From assembly GCA_039519185.1 (NCBI GenBank), contig CM076854.1, positions 152,295,402-152,359,401 of the forward strand: a stretch of 64,000 nucleotides of DNA, given 5' to 3'. The DNA is from Astragalus membranaceus. Lineage: Eukaryota; Streptophyta; Magnoliopsida; Fabales; Fabaceae. The position numbers were made by a program, and so were the translations under genes. Below the pieces are notes generated by a model. That model searched no databases. It saw only the letters and a list, made by a program, of their open reading frames with translations, and had not been told where the DNA came from. Positions 33,743 through 47,305 of this stretch are shown piece after piece (positions within the stretch are counted from its first letter, which is position 1; each line of letters begins with the position of its first letter).

Positions 33743-34212
33743 CTAAGGCCTCACGAAAGGCACTCCTTGAGCATCACCTTGGAGAAGCTGGATCATTCCC
33801 GGGGGAGGAGAAGCAAGGTGAACATGTTGCTGCTGCGAAGACAATCCCAACTTAGCTAGAAAATCAGCGCAAAAATTGGCTTCCCGATAGACATGACGGA
33901 GGCGAACTAACCAAGGGCGAGCAAGTAGACTGCGGACCAAGGCAACTTCATTGCCATGTACATGATACTGCACCTGAGCATGCTCCACCAAACGCAAGGT
34001 GTTAAGAGAATCAGTGTAGCAAATGATGTTCCTGTGACCCAAGTGCCAGCATAGCTCCAGTCCACGCAAAAGCGCACTCAGCTATGCGTGCATAATAGTG
34101 GAGTTCCCAAGCGAGCCATAATAACCTGCAAGAAATCTGCCATCATGATCACGGATTAATCCCCCGAAAGAAGCAGCAGGAGGATCAAGCTGTGCACTGC
34201 CATCAACATTTG
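33743..34212 (-). pseudogene. RNase H-like (RVT_3-type) fragment with a stop at the catalytic Glu
   Basis: The minus strand encodes a nearly whole plant RNase H-like domain of the kind found at the end of LINE-related proteins and in dispersed host copies. It starts at VDGSAQLDPPAASFGGLIRD (first catalytic Asp). The sequence then has HA-stop-LSALLRGLELCW, where relatives have Glu at the stop. YTDSLNTLRLV and REANFCADFLAKLG follow with the remaining acidic residues. The TAG is a single-base change from GAG and hits an active-site residue. Upstream of about 34212 the similarity ends at a stop, so the reverse transcriptase part is gone. No poly-A tail or target duplication is evident. Confidence 0.8.
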
Positions 34213-37200
34213 AAAGCTATGTATTTAAGTATAATGAGATATTTTAATAATTTTGGTAATTTACTAACGGGCAACAATACCCGCCCCATGTCCGTTGTGG
34301 ATTTTATCCGCGTATACAATTTTTTTTGCTATTTCTATTCCTACTATCATACCAAAAAAAGGATTACTGCCCAGCTCCCCACCTTTTTTAAGTTTTAACC
34401 ACCTCCTTAAAATCAATTAGACTTCACCACCCTCAGTTTCACACCCCCCCAACCCTACGGATATTCTTCCACTATTTCGAGTGAAATAAAGAAAACTAAC
34501 CCAGTTAAGTTAGGGTTGTTCACCACCCTATATCCACATTTTGCCACTAGAAGAACCCTTCCACAATGATGATCCCTGACCCTTTAGTCTAATATATATA
34601 AACTAGGTGTGCGAAGCAAGGATATATAACTTTCAATTGCTTTATTATAGAGACTTTGTTGTTGAAAAGTCTTTTGAAGTTTCATAAGTGTAATAATTAG
34701 GTGAAAGTATACTATTGCTGTTCTGTATCTCAAACACTAACAAGCTAATTGGTAGTACACTTTACAGCTTTTGACAACATATCTAATTATCTATAATACC
34801 CTAGCCTACACAGAGGCCGTAGAAAATTATGTGAAACGTGTAGATATGATTAGTAGATATTTATCTAACATATGACCTGTGTGTGTGCTTTTCATCATTT
34901 ATATTACATATGTTCATACATATATATAATATTAATCTCAAAATATGATAACTTCTCAATTAGTGTTCTCCTTCATAACACTATTCATTAAAAGTTAAAA
35001 CCTCCTTTGGATAAAATGAAAACTCCCTTTGGATGTATAACGTTAACTCTCTTATTTTTTTCGCTCAATTTCTCTCCATATCTTTAATTTATATACTACG
35101 AGTCAATGCGAGAAATTTAAATATTTTTACGTGCAAACACATAACTCTTCATGGATTTGTAGTCTTATTGTCTTCATATTATCATAAGTCATATACCCTA
35201 CAAACTATAGGTCTGGTGTAAATTCTTTAGACCTGTGATATGCAGTGTATCGCCCAATTTTCTCATGTTCTACTTCTACCCCCTTTGAAATTGAAATATT
35301 TACTATTTCAGTCTTTTTTTCTTAAATATTTTCTTACACCTATCTTATTTGATGGGTAATTGATCTTCATGTACGTACTACGTACGAAGCATCACAGACA
35401 CGAATATCGAACACGACATTGACATAGACACGTGAAGGACACCGAACATATCTTTAACCTAAAGTGTCGGTGCTAAAGATTGGCCGTATATTGTCTAGTG
35501 CAATTGATCAGAAACTTAGGCTTCAGCATAAGTTCATTCTGTTCTGTTCATATGGCTTAATAATTAGTTTCCATCATATCTGAACTGTAATTTGACTGTT
35601 AATAAAATAATTAATTATTTGACTGAAATTTAACATCAAGAACTTTGTGGCTGTGAAAGCTTGAAGCATGTGCAAAATAGCAGTTGTAATGATCTCAGCA
35701 TGAATCCAATCTAAATATAGCAATTTTAAAAGGAATATTCATGTAACCATTTTTAGCCACCACAGAGAGAGAATTGAATTGCATTCTCTTTAATGGACCC
35801 TACTCATCTAATGTTAGTCTTAGAAGAGAACGTATATGGAGGGGGTAAGTTGTCAATCTCAAACATTGAATTATAGCTTCTCTACTATTTTGAGAAAAGA
35901 CAACATAAGTTATAAAATCTAATTTTGCTAATGTGTCAGATGAACAGGATATTAAACCTTACATCACATGCATTATATTTATTGTGAGATAAGTACTCAA
36001 TCCACAGAAAAATTTCCATCAGTTAATTTGTTAATGTTTAATAATAAACTCTATTTTGATTTAAATTAAATGATAGAGAGTAGTTGAGTGATTATGTTCC
36101 ATTTATAGACGTTTGGTAATTTGGAAATGTATTATGTTGTACTGTACTTTGGTTCTTTGCCAACTTGTCTAGAAAGTGTTTAATCAGAACTCATCATAAC
36201 TGAACTCTACTGGAAGTCGAACTTGGTTCTGGAAGTTGGGCCAAGTTGCTGTCGAGGTAGTAAGTCGGATCTACTCCAAGTAAGGCTCCGTCGCGTTATT
36301 CCGGCGAGTGGTGTGGTCCCTGCACACGTACTCTAATACTCAAGTCAGCTCAGAGGAGGAATAGGTGTTAGACAGTAATACATGTGTACCTGATGCATTG
36401 AAGGGACAACGTATTTACAGGAAATTGTGCCAATGACGTGGGTTGATTCTGCTAGGCATGTGAGCCTGGGGATGAATCTCAACTGTGTGATGAGATGCTA
36501 AATAATCTCCACCGTTGATATGTATCTTATTAGGACGCGTGAGTTCCTCTAGAATTATGGATATGGGCCACCGAAGCCAGCACAAGTCGAGCGTGGGCTC
36601 AGCCGAGTTCAGAACAATAACCAAGTTTCAGTACCTTCATATGGCTTTTATTATATCACCTAAATGGTTGGAAGCAAATGGAAAGAAAGAAAAGGACTAG
36701 ACAATCTAAGATGAAGCCTCAAAATAGAAAGCAGTTAATCACCTTTCTACCTTTCTTTTCCTCAACTGTGATTATTTCCATATATGTAACAAAAAACCAT
36801 TGTTTCAACTCAAATGCAAGCTCATGATACAAACCGTATATTCCTTTATTCGTCCTTGCATGCTGACTATATATTATGTTAATCAAAGCAAAAAACTTTT
36901 CCTACTAATTAAGTACATAAGATTCTTTGCCAAAATTAAGAAAAAAACAAAGGTTACAATTGAGCCTCTGTTTGTAGCTTCTATGTGAACTTGTCTTGAA
37001 TCCAAAAACTTGATGTGATTGTTTAGCGTGGTCATAGATTCAAACAAAGGCAGAGTATATCACAAAAATTAGAGATTGAGACTAGAAGAACTAGAGAGTT
37101 GGAAATTGAAAGTGAATTTGAAATTGTTACATTGAATTAAATTAATCACTGAAATACTATAGTACTTGTTACATAAATATATCAACGTATTACATTGGAA

Positions 37201-37420
37201 TTTCTTAAAAAGAAAAGAATGAAAAAGCCTCATCATCATCAACCAACCACATAAAAAACTTGGGTCTTTGGAGAGGGCTATGTTTCTGTCTGTGCTATAT
37301 GTTTTTTCTTTGCTATTGTGTATTTTTTTTTTTACAAGATATTGTCATTTTTGTTTATACAACAAAAAATTCCTGGGACTAAAAAAGAAAGCAGCATCAC
37401 TATTCAGTTAATGAAGTTCT
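34213..37420. other. Anonymous spacer downstream of the YUCCA gene, no gene seen
   Basis: 34361..34570 has C-rich repeat arms like those further left. 36220..36640 is less AT-rich and looks like a retroelement or gene remnant, but I cannot assign it. 37130..37400 is the likely 3' flank of the YUCCA transcript. Confidence 0.45.
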
Positions 37421-38930
37421 TTAAAACTGAGAAATGCAACGTCTATGACAAGCAGTAGTACGCTGTTTCTTTTGTTTAGTCTCTTGTTTCCAAACTTGAC
37501 CAATATCTTGAGCAATTTTCACAGCATCATATGAAGCACCAGAAAGCCCTCTCTTTGTAAACCCCACAGCATATAACCCTGCATTCCCTTTCCAACCATG
37601 TGGAAATGGCATCTTTGGATATCCATTCTTTGAGAAAAAATCACCTTCCTGAAAACATAACATAACAAATTTAGTTCACTTGTTCCTTAAATTTCACTAA
37701 ATAAAAAAGAAGCTTCTAGAACATGTTTTCTCACCTGAAGCCAAGAAGGAACATTGCTACGGTAACCAGTTGCAAGAACAACAGCATCAATATCAAGCTT
37801 TTCACCATTAACAAGTTCAACTTCATTGTGATTAAATCTTTTGATTCCAGGTACAACTTTGATATCACCGGATCTGATTTTCTCTAAGGCACCAATGTCC
37901 AAAACAGGTGTTTTTCCTTCTGTGTTCTTCAGTGTTAAAGGACCAATTGAAGGTCTTTTTAGTCCATGTTTTTCCATGTTACCCAAAATAAACCATGCCA
38001 TGATCAATAGTAGCTTGTCAACAAACCAAAGTGGTAACCACTTTAACATCATAACTGCTAACTCAAATGTTGATTTTCCTAACATTTCTCTTGGTAACAC
38101 ATGAACCTGTATTCCAAAAAACAGAACAAAGGTTAGATTCCATCCTAAAATAAGGTTTTAAATAACGGTCGCAGTCTCGGTCGCAAGATATCAAAATACA
38201 TGATATCGTGCGACTAAGATTGTGGCTGCGACATTTTTTAAAAAACCTTAAAGGAAACAAAGTAGTGTTTTTGAGTACTCACCGAGCTACGGCAAACCAT
38301 GGAAGGAAAAGCATGGTGATTAGAGAGATCAAGTGAGACTTCCATTCCAGAATTACCACAGCCAACAACAAGAACTTTCTTTCCTCTGAAACTTTCCCCT
38401 GACTTATATTCACAAGCATGAGTAACATCACCTTTAAATTCACCAAGTCCATCAATTTGAGGAACAACACTTTCAGCATTTTCACCAGTAGCAACAACAA
38501 GCCACCTACAAATATATTCAACTTCATTGGTCATAACCCTCCATAATCCACTAGTTTGATCAAACCTAGCAGATTGAACACATTCATTGAATTGTGGTTT
38601 AATCTCAAACTTTCTTGCATATGATTCAAGGTATTCAATGAACTGTTTCTTTGTAGGGTATTCAGGATAATCTTCAGGGAAGGGTAGTTTAGGTAGTTGA
38701 CAAAATTGTTTTGGAAGGTGAAGTTTTAATCTATCATAGGTTCTTTTTTGCCATAGTGAAGCTATGCAATCTGCTCTTTCAAGAACAATAAAGGGTACCC
38801 CTTGTTCTTTAAGACATGCTGCTGTAGCTAGTCCTGATGGACCTGCTCCTACAATCACAGGACCATTGACCCAAATGCATCTTTTTGCGAAAAGATCTTC
38901 ATGATCACCTAAACGAAACAAATTCTCCAT
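37421..38930 (-). CDS. YUC: YUCCA flavin monooxygenase (indole-3-pyruvate monooxygenase), YUC8/YUC9-like
   Basis: Three phase-0 exons on the minus strand: 38930..38283, 38106..37735 and 37648..37421, with GT-AG introns, 415 aa. It converts indole-3-pyruvate to indole-3-acetic acid with NADPH, FAD and oxygen, the committed step of the main auxin pathway; the enzyme is cytosolic or ER-associated. Visible motifs are the FAD-binding VGAGPSGLA (residues 27-35), the FMO-type F-x-G-x3-H-x3-Y at 165-175 (FKGDVTHACEY), the NADPH-binding VGCGNSG (189-195) and LATGY (327-331). The start MENLFRLGDHEDL and CIWVNGPVIVG resemble the YUC3/8/9 clade; clade placement is by eye. Length is normal and nothing is broken. 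Intron 1 carries a small palindromic MITE. A TATA-like CTATTTAAG lies about 190 bp upstream. Confidence 0.95.
38152..38249. mobile_element. 98-bp palindromic MITE in intron 1 of the YUCCA gene
   Basis: The ends AAGGTTTTAAATAACGGTCG and the complement of an AAGGTTTTTTAAAAAATGTCGC-like arm face each other. Inner arms also pair: GGTCGCAAGATATCA with TGATATCGTGCGAC. The whole unit would fold into one long hairpin. It lies within intron 1 (38107..38282), away from both splice sites. Confidence 0.7.
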
Positions 38931-39982
38931 TTTTGTTAAATGGGGTTGCTCAAGAAGTGAAAAAGATTGTTTCTTTAAAGTTGTTTGAATGTTTTCAAGT
39001 TAGAGAGAGAAGTATTGGTTTTTTTCTTCTTCTTTTGTTTGATGATTGAGAGAGGTTTTGGTTATGTTAATGAGAATGAGAGTGTTGGATTGAATGAAGA
39101 AGGAGGTGAGTTTGAAAGTGCTTAAATAGAGGAATTGGGTATCTATCATAGGTGCATGTGATGGGGTGGGAGACTTATTACTATTTTCTCTCTCCTTCAT
39201 TAATTCTATTTCTACAATAAAATAATTAAGTCTGTGATTAAAGTGTATAGTTTAATGTTTATTTTTTAAAAAATGAGTTAAGTGTCAAATTGACATTGAA
39301 ATATCATGTGCACATTGTCAAATCATAATTATGTGTATTCAACAAAAAAAAAATCATAATCTTGTGTTATGTCATCAACAATCCCTTTTATTGATTTAGA
39401 ATGTTATATGTTTTTGGTAAGTGAATGGTTTACAACATTATATTCTGTGTTATTATTTTATTAGATTCTACTTGTTTAAAAAATGTGCAAGGATTAGCAT
39501 CTAATTTTGTGGGGATTTATTCTTTAATTGGAAAGGTTTCTTTCATCATCATAGATAGATTCACAATCATAATTCATAACAGGGGCGTCTTCTCTTTTCT
39601 ATTTTTTTAAATATATGATTTTTGAATGTAAGTTAGGTAGCCATTGACACTTATTTAGGTATTGGATTTTTATGAACGCGGAATTCAATTCAAGTATGGT
39701 GGTATATCTATGCAAACCAGTATTAATCAATTCCACTTATACATACTGTGTTCAATCTACCCTACCCTGCCCACCCCATCGATGCCATGTGTTCGTTACT
39801 CATTCCGCAGCTTATATCTTCCCATTCACTAACTTTCACAATCGCTTTTTGCATGCCTTCCAGTTCCAGACTTCCAGCCAAATACCAAAAAAACAAATAA
39901 AAAATTTCCTTCCTCCAGACTCCAGTCCTGCTAGGCTGCTGCTGCTATTAACAAACCCCCTCTACTCTCTTTTAGCACTCTT
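38931..39982. other. YUCCA promoter region, no other gene seen
   Basis: The first 200 bases are the likely 5' untranslated leader and core promoter. Beyond is AT-rich DNA. A frame at 39672..40016 has no recognisable content. Confidence 0.45.
39121..39129 (-). promoter_or_regulatory. Putative TATA box of the YUCCA gene
   Basis: CTATTTAAG on the minus strand about 190 bases before the start codon, followed by a leader with AG/CT-rich runs. Confidence 0.4.
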
Positions 39983-40596
39983 AGGTTTAAATGTAGTTTT
40001 CGTTTCGCAATTTTAGTCTTCTATTTTTTTTTTTCTCAATTTTGGTCCCTCAATTTTATGAAATCGGTAATTTTAATTTTCTTATTAGATTTTCATCCAA
40101 TTTTTGATAGAAATATTCACATGGCAGTAATATGGTGGCGTGGTAGATGGGTGAATCATTGAGTGTTGGCGTGGCAGTTACACGTCACATTAACGTAGCC
40201 ATTGATATTTGCATAGAAATTCCAAAATTCTAAATATGTCTACGACCATGTCAACATAACAACATGATATCTACCTGCTACGTCAACACCCATATTTAGA
40301 ATTTTTGAAATATTCATGCATGTAAGTCTACGACCACATCAGCATGGCATGTACCCACCACGTCAACATCCAGTTATTATGTCAACACGACATGCGTCTG
40401 CCAAATCACCACCTTACTATCAGTATTTTCATCAAAAATTCCATGGAAATTTAATAGGGGACTAAAATTGTGGATTTGATAAAATTGAGAGACCAAATTG
40501 GGAGAAAAAATTAGAAGGCTAAAATTGCGAAAAAAGGTGGTAAGACTAAAAATGCGGATTTAATAAAATAGAGGGATCAATACTACGGTTAAACCT
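39983..40596. repeat. Imperfect inverted-repeat element
   Basis: The left end AGGTTTAAATGTAGTTTTCG faces its match AAAGGTTTAACCGTAGTA on the other strand at 40575..40600. Within, TTTGGTCCCTCAATTTTAT and its inverted counterpart around 40470..40500 also face each other, and the centre has repeated GGCGTGGCAG/CACGTCA phrases. Non-coding dispersed plant repeat. Confidence 0.55.
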
Positions 40597-43261
40597 TTAG
40601 TATATTGCATATGGTAATTATGAATTTCTCCTACTTCTCTTATATACTACTACGTTTTTTTTTGTGGAAAAAAATTGGATGGAGTATAAAAGTAAGCACA
40701 ACAATATAAACTACCGCTTTTACTAGTGCGATGCACGAGACAAAATCTTCATTAAGACATAAATATTGTAGTATTCTATGAGTTAAGATAAAACTATTAA
40801 CTATATCTTGTAGAAGTATCTGACAGACAATGTAAACTATAGTTTAGAATTACATTTGTAATTAATAAAGACATTGAAATTGAACATCCATAGATAATAG
40901 GCTAAATTGCACTTTTGATCATTTATCTTTAACCAAATTTTAGTTTGGTCCTTTATCTTTTTTTCACACTTTTGTTCTTTATCTTTGATATTCATGTTAG
41001 TTTGGCCCTTTATCTTTTTTACTCACTTTGGTCATTTATCTTTCATATTTGTTTCTATTTGGTCAGTTAAAACAAAAAAAAAACAGAAAATGAAGAACAC
41101 TATAAAACAGGACTCTAACTTGAACAAATTTTTGCAAGGAATTCAATGGAATCAAAATTAAGCTCAGAAAAGTGTTTATGCGCAAAATCACTAATAGAAC
41201 CGAAACCTTGAATTTGAAGTTCAAAAATCTTTAAATCTCAACAATGGTGATTTTGCTATAGAGCACCAAATTGGACGATTTTTGAGCCTAAAATGCTTGA
41301 CATTCAACATCAAAATATGACAAGTATTTTGTTCAGAAAATTGCTTAAAATGCAAACACTGGAAAAACAATTTGCATCTATAAAACGTGTTTGTCTCTTA
41401 TTTGCCCATTTCTCAACCAATTTGGGGGAAACCAGTTGCATTCAACTCGTATTGAGTGCAAAAAGTGAACTATAGCAAAAAAACTCAACAAAAACAATGT
41501 GAACGATGTGAAGAGAGAAAAAAGGGAAAAAACAAGAAATGTTTGAAAAAATGTGAGAGTGAAAAAAAATGAAAAAGTAAAAAAAAGTTTAAAAAACTAT
41601 TTTTTTTGTCTTTTTGTAAGTCTTTACAATTTTACTCTAGCTATTGCTGATTTAGCGAAATTAGAGGAGTGGGTAGATTTGAGTTTTACCTAGTAGGCTT
41701 TTTGATTATTTATATTAGTTTATATTATATTAGAGTAGATTTAATTTTAAGATATTTTTGACCAAGCTTTTAATTTTTTTTATGATGACCAAACTTTTAA
41801 TTAGATTTTTATTTATTAATAAAAAAAATAAAAGGGTAACATTGAACGAGTGATAATATTTTTTAAAAAATTATTTAACATTTTTATAATCTAATAAGTA
41901 TCTAGAAACACTAATTAACAATTTAATATAGGAGTACACGTTTTTTTTCACTAAATTATACACAAATTCAGAGTGGTCGATCATGAAAAAATTAACCACT
42001 CACGCATTACTCTACAATTCCATAGACCGGAAAGTTTTTTAGGTTAGGTTTTGGACTATTGCCTCTATACTGCATAATCTAGGAATTCTATAGGCAAGGG
42101 GGGCACATATATATAAGTTTCACTTTCAAGTCCTTTAATTGGAAGGACATCAAACTAATAGTTAATAATGTACTTAATCCACTATGCTTGTACGTGGAAG
42201 ACCGATAAATTATTGAACCATTTTTTTTTTATAGAAAATGATTGAAGCATGTCACTTTAGCCTTTAGGTGTGTTGTAAAAGTTGTAATCTAATAGTCTAA
42301 ATGCAAATTATGTCTCCGTCTCTTTTTGATATGGTTATTTAAATTAGTCCTTTAAATTGTCTTATATTTTGTCTCTAGGCTGAATTATTTTAGGGGGTCA
42401 TTCGCCATAACAAGTTAGAGGTTTTCTATTATTGCTGTGTCTTTATTTTCATTTTCTTGCATTGGGTATTAGTCTAGTCCCCCATTGGCCCATCTTCCGT
42501 CTTCTTTCATTTTTCTCTTTTTTAATAAAATTAGAGGGAAGTACTCTTTTTTCCTCTTGATGTCTTTTTTTACATTAAAAGATTTTAACGAGGCTTCATC
42601 CCTTATCTTTACCTAAAAAAAATTAAATGCAATGCATTTGATTATGTATTTTTACGTAAGTAAATTAATTTTTTAATTGATATTCAAGAATCATGAGTTT
42701 CACTAATTTTATAACTCCAAAACAACTTTTTATCAATATTAATTGATTATATTTAAATATTTAGAAATTATTAATGGAATATAGTTGATTATGATTAACC
42801 AAAATTTGCTTGAAATGCCTATACCTTTATATTTTACTGTCAATAAATTATCTTTTTTTTATCAATTATCTCATAAGTATATTCATGTTAATTTTATATG
42901 TATTTCAAATATTTGTCTTGATTAATTAGAATTACTATTATTCTCACAACAAAAGTAGAATTACTATCACTAGAAAATCTGAATTACTTTAAAAAATAAG
43001 AGATGAGAAAAACAAAGATTTTTCTAACACCATTCCTAAATTTTAGAAAGATTAGAATTATAGAACAATTTTATTTTTCTCGTCTCTAATTTTCGTCAGT
43101 AATTCAATTATTAGTAGTCTATAATTTAGCATTTACTCTAATAGGGAAGCATACTTATTATAAACTAAAGCAAGTCTTTACAAACCTCTTTAATAAATAT
43201 TAACTATTTTTCCTCTTATGTGAGTCCACTATTTAAACTCGACTCGGATTATAACAAAAAG
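40597..43261. other. AT-rich spacer, no gene seen
   Basis: 40905..41080 repeats CCTTTATCTTT and CATTTATCTTT phrases, half of another dispersed repeat. 42967..43128 has weak CACTA-like ends (CACTAGAAAATCTGAATTAC facing a match) and may be a decayed MITE. Nothing codes convincingly. Confidence 0.5.
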
Positions 43262-43418
43262 CACTACTAAAAAGCGAAATTAGAAAGAGAAAATTGGTGA
43301 CGGAAAATGTGAAATTCGTCTCTAAATTTGTTACTACATTTTGAAGGCAAAATTATCGACAGATTTCAATTTTTTCGTCACTAATTATTATCACTAATTT
43401 AGCTTTTTTCTAGTAGTG
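43262..43418. mobile_element. CACTA-like MITE
   Basis: 157 bp starting CACTACTAAAAAGCGAAATT and ending with the complement of CACTACTAGAAAAAAGCTAA. Inside, GTCACTAATT and GGTGACGGAAAA phrases face each other. Flanks AAG and AAA are only a partial 3-bp duplication. Confidence 0.65.
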
Positions 43419-46014
43419 AAATCTAAACTAATAAAAAGTTGAAGTAATCTAGTTATGGGTTTCAATTAGTGTTATGACTAGTAATTATGAATAGGGCAGA
43501 TACATGGAAGTACAATTTTATGGCAGCATATGAAGAACTTTTTTTGGGAAAATCGTGGAGTACCCCACTTCTCCACTTTGAGAAGTGGTCAAAACTTCAT
43601 GGGAAGGAGAGGGAAGCATGTGCATGAGGCCTTGAACTTCATAGGAGTCTCTCCTTTTCATGAAAAGATTGTAAGCTACGAGCTTGGCGTTTCTCTAAAG
43701 GTCTTGTTATATATATTATTAAATTTGCTTTGGAATAAATGAGTGGAATTATATAGCTAGCTACCATCATTCCAATCTTGCTCCAGTACTACTATATACT
43801 ATCAAATGTTCCAAAAAACAATCCTACAAATGGCTACACACCAAAGAGATATGAGAGAGGAAATATACATTTAGATTATATGATTCCTTTTAGCTCGTCG
43901 ATCATATCCTATTTGCATGATATGATAGGGATAGGGATATGTGTTTTATTTCTTATCCCTATAAGCTTCTCACACTAGCCAGCTTGCAAAGCCCCCCAAA
44001 TTGCATTAGTCTTTTTCTACTTACTATATATGTGTCTGATTAATTCAAATGCTACTTTTTTCCTCTCCAATTATTGATTATCTTCCCTCCCCCTTTTTAA
44101 CTACTTGGTTCTCTTCTTTATATTTGATTTGATTTTTGTATGTGAACTAGTAATTTAATTAAATCCTAGCTAGGGCTTTAGTACAAAATATAAATAATTA
44201 ACTAGCTTTTTAAGCTTTCTATCGTTGGCGGTGATGAACTACTTATTATACAATATATAATAAAATAACAAATTACAAACGCGTTTTTAATTTGGAAGAA
44301 TATAAATTTAGTAGTGATGAACTTTATATAGTGGCTAAGTAATATTAAAGTATAGTTGTGTATGTAAAGTAGAATTAATATAATTAAAGAGAGTCACTCA
44401 CGCGTAGGGAGATATCATTGGATATATATACAAATATATTAGGTCTTTTGACTTGGATTGCTGAAATATATATGAATTACCAACTTCACATTAGCAGCTA
44501 GAAAGTTAACCAATTTGCATTGGAATAAGGCTATATGGCGGTGACACTGTAGTACGATTTTTGTTTATATTATATTTTTATTATTAAAGTTCTCGATTAG
44601 ACCCACATATCTCATTGTTTTGCTGCTAAGAAATTTCTGAGTGAGTGAGTGGATGGACGTTGGAGGTCGAGAGGGAATTGAGAACCGAGTAAGGCGTGAC
44701 ATCAATAAAGTTTTTGGTGCCTCTTGCAAATGCACAAGGGGGATGTTTGTTATATATTTTGATTATAAAAAAAAATGTCTCTTTGGTTTTGATTGAAAAT
44801 ATGCATGCCAACTTGTTTATAATATGTGTGATTTGAGAATGTGAATGCAAGGCCTATACATGGATGGTTCGGATCACTATAGAAAACTCGACATTTAGTC
44901 ATATTGGAAAATTATCACTAATTAAATATCAAACATTTGTGGGTAAATATATACTCGACGTATTATTAAAACATGAGGGGAATCTAAAACATTAGGGAGA
45001 TATCTATATTGGGCAAAGAGCAAACATGGATTGAACACAACTTTTTTCACCAAAAATCATTCGGTGTATGTTCATCCACTTATATATTGTTTAACATCTC
45101 TATTTCTATCTAAAAATGTGGGATTTCTTACTCACATTTGTAACTTCAACGATTTCTTAGGGTTGTTCCTAGTTTGATTTGATTCGGTCTTGAATTAAAT
45201 AAATCATCTAAGCTGCAACACACACGGTTTGGTTTGCTTTCTTAAAAATATCTAAACCAACTTGATCCGAACCAATACAGTTTGGATTGGTTTGACTGGT
45301 TCGGTTTTTACTAGTTGAAAAACATAATATAATCAAAAGTTAAATTAATTTAATTCAATATGCAAATATTAAAAAATAAATTAATAATGTGATTATTATT
45401 TTATCACATAAAAACTATCAAATTTAAATTATAGTAACATTAAAAATAGAACCTGCATGAAAAATTAATATGCAAAAGTTGTAGAAACAACAACTTACAA
45501 CATTATATGTAGTATAAATCATATCTAGTAACATTGAATTAAAAACAAGTTTGAACCGTAGTTTTGGTTTGTAATTTCAATTTTCAGCGTGTGCGACTGT
45601 TTGTGTGTGACTAGGTAAACTATGAGTGTCTGTGAGACTAAGGAGACACGTGTGTTAGTTTTACTATATTTAGTAGGTTTTCTACTATGCGTTTTGACTT
45701 GAATTGGTTCGGTTCCGAGAAAAATCTACCACCTGAACCGAATTGATTGTTGAGTGAAAAAGTGACTTGAACACATCCAAACCAAAGCGGTTTTTGTTTG
45801 GGTTGATATGGATTTGAACACCTCTACAATCTCATCTTCAAGTGTGAGTCCATTCAGCCGTTTAGTTTGGTCACTCTCAAGCATAAGCTTTTTTCATCCA
45901 CATACACTCCATTGTGGCTCACATTCATCAATGGAACACGCCACCTTTCCTTCACATTGCTAGGTAGATTTTCGACATAAGGAGCATGTCACCTTAACCA
46001 TCAGCCCTACGCCA
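43419..46014. other. AT-rich spacer, no gene seen
   Basis: Short frames such as 43530..43742 have no recognisable content. 45200..45800 has GGTTYGGTT-rich text of the kind found in degenerate repeats. Confidence 0.45.
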
Positions 46015-46029
46015 AATCTTGAGAAAAAG

Positions 46030-46375
46030 GGCGCCTTATTGGGCAGTGCTCTTGATGTAAGCGCTACATTTGTTTAAAACGCGCAGAGAATGGGCAGCGC
46101 TCCTGCTGTAAGCGCTGCTTTTGGTTAAAATGCACTGGGGTGATGGACAACACTTTTTAGGAAACGCTGCCTATAGGAGAACGCATTGGGGCGAGAGGCA
46201 GTGTTTTTTAGGAAACGCTGCCTATAGGAGAACGCGTTAGGGTGATGGGAAGCGCTTTTTAGGAAACGCTGCGTATAGGAGAACGCATTGGGCAGTACTT
46301 TTTAGGAAACACTGCCTATAAGAGAACGTGTTGGGGCTATGGGCAGCACTTATAGGCAAACGCTGCCTACTACTA
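46030..46375. repeat. CACTA subterminal repeats, about 55-bp units
   Basis: Four to five units of the form AGCGCTTTTTAGGAAACGCT, GCCTATAGGAGAACGC, RTTGGGG follow each other from about 46145; earlier parts (46030..46140) are more diverged. Such arrays are transposase binding regions in En/Spm elements. Confidence 0.75.
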
Positions 46376-47305
46376 ATACTTTATTTGTTCATTTCCTCAC
46401 ATTCCCGCGCGCTACCTCTCCAACGACTCTCTTTCAGTTCGCCTCCCACTCTCTCAGCAGCTAGCTCACCGGCAACTCTCCCTCAGTTCAGCTCTCCGGT
46501 CAACGACTCTCTCTCAGTTCGCCTCCCTCGCGTTCCTCACATTCCCTCAAACCCGTGAACCTAGAAAAACCCATAAACCCATAAAACCCGTAAACCCCAA
46601 CCTTAAACCCAGCAAAACGCAATCTGGGTGGTTCCTCTTGTTCCTCGCGTTCTTTCAGTCCTTTGGTCAGCGTAGTTCTGCATTTGGTAGCAACAACCCA
46701 TTTGTGTATGTTGGAGGTCAAAGTTTTGCATTTGGTAAGTTCAATTGTTTTTATTTGGTATTTTTATTGATTTTTTTTTTTTGTGTTTTATTCAACTAAT
46801 AGAAGCTCCTCTTGTGGATTTGGGTACCCTAGAGTTTCGATTTGTCTAGGAAGTGAAGAATAGCTTGTTGGTGATTCAATAGTTTCTATTAGAGGTGAGT
46901 TCTTTACTCTTTCGTTCCTTTTAGCTTGATTGTTAGATTAATGGATATGGTGCTCTAGAAATTTGGATTGTGTTCTAGAAATTTGGATGCATGTGAATGT
47001 TGTAAATGAATGACTTAGTTATTTGGACGTTGTAATTAGAATTTGTGAATGTTATTTGGATGAATGACTTAGTTATTTGGATGCATGTGAATGTTGTAAA
47101 TGAATGACTTAGTTAATGGATATGTTGTAAAATTTGTCTATTAAGTGAAGAGTAGCTTGTTGGCAATATGGAAGAAAAGTCTTTGATTTCTTTAGTTGAA
47201 AATAGTTGAATGTCTTAGCTTCAAAAAAATTGTACGTTGTGTGTTTTTCTCCTATAATAGGTTTAAGTTCTCTTATCAGGATTTTATTATAAATATTGGG
47301 AAATT
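46376..47305 (+). other. Leader region of the CACTA TNP2 gene
   Basis: CT-rich DNA with CTCTCTCAGTTCGCCTC repeated (46425..46530), then AT-rich DNA with repeated GAATGACTTAGTTATTTGGA phrases (46985..47120). Probably untranslated leader and introns; no coding frame of its own. Confidence 0.4.

Noticed and set aside
43530..43980. Possible microRNA-like hairpin or short gene
   Set aside because: Only short stems (about 8 bp) and no match to a plant miRNA that I recognise.
46000..46140. Copies of the CGCTRYAGCG dyad in the CACTA subterminal region
   Set aside because: GCGCT and AGCGCT words occur (for example AAGCGCTGC), but none fits the full dyad; the resemblance is to CACTA repeats.
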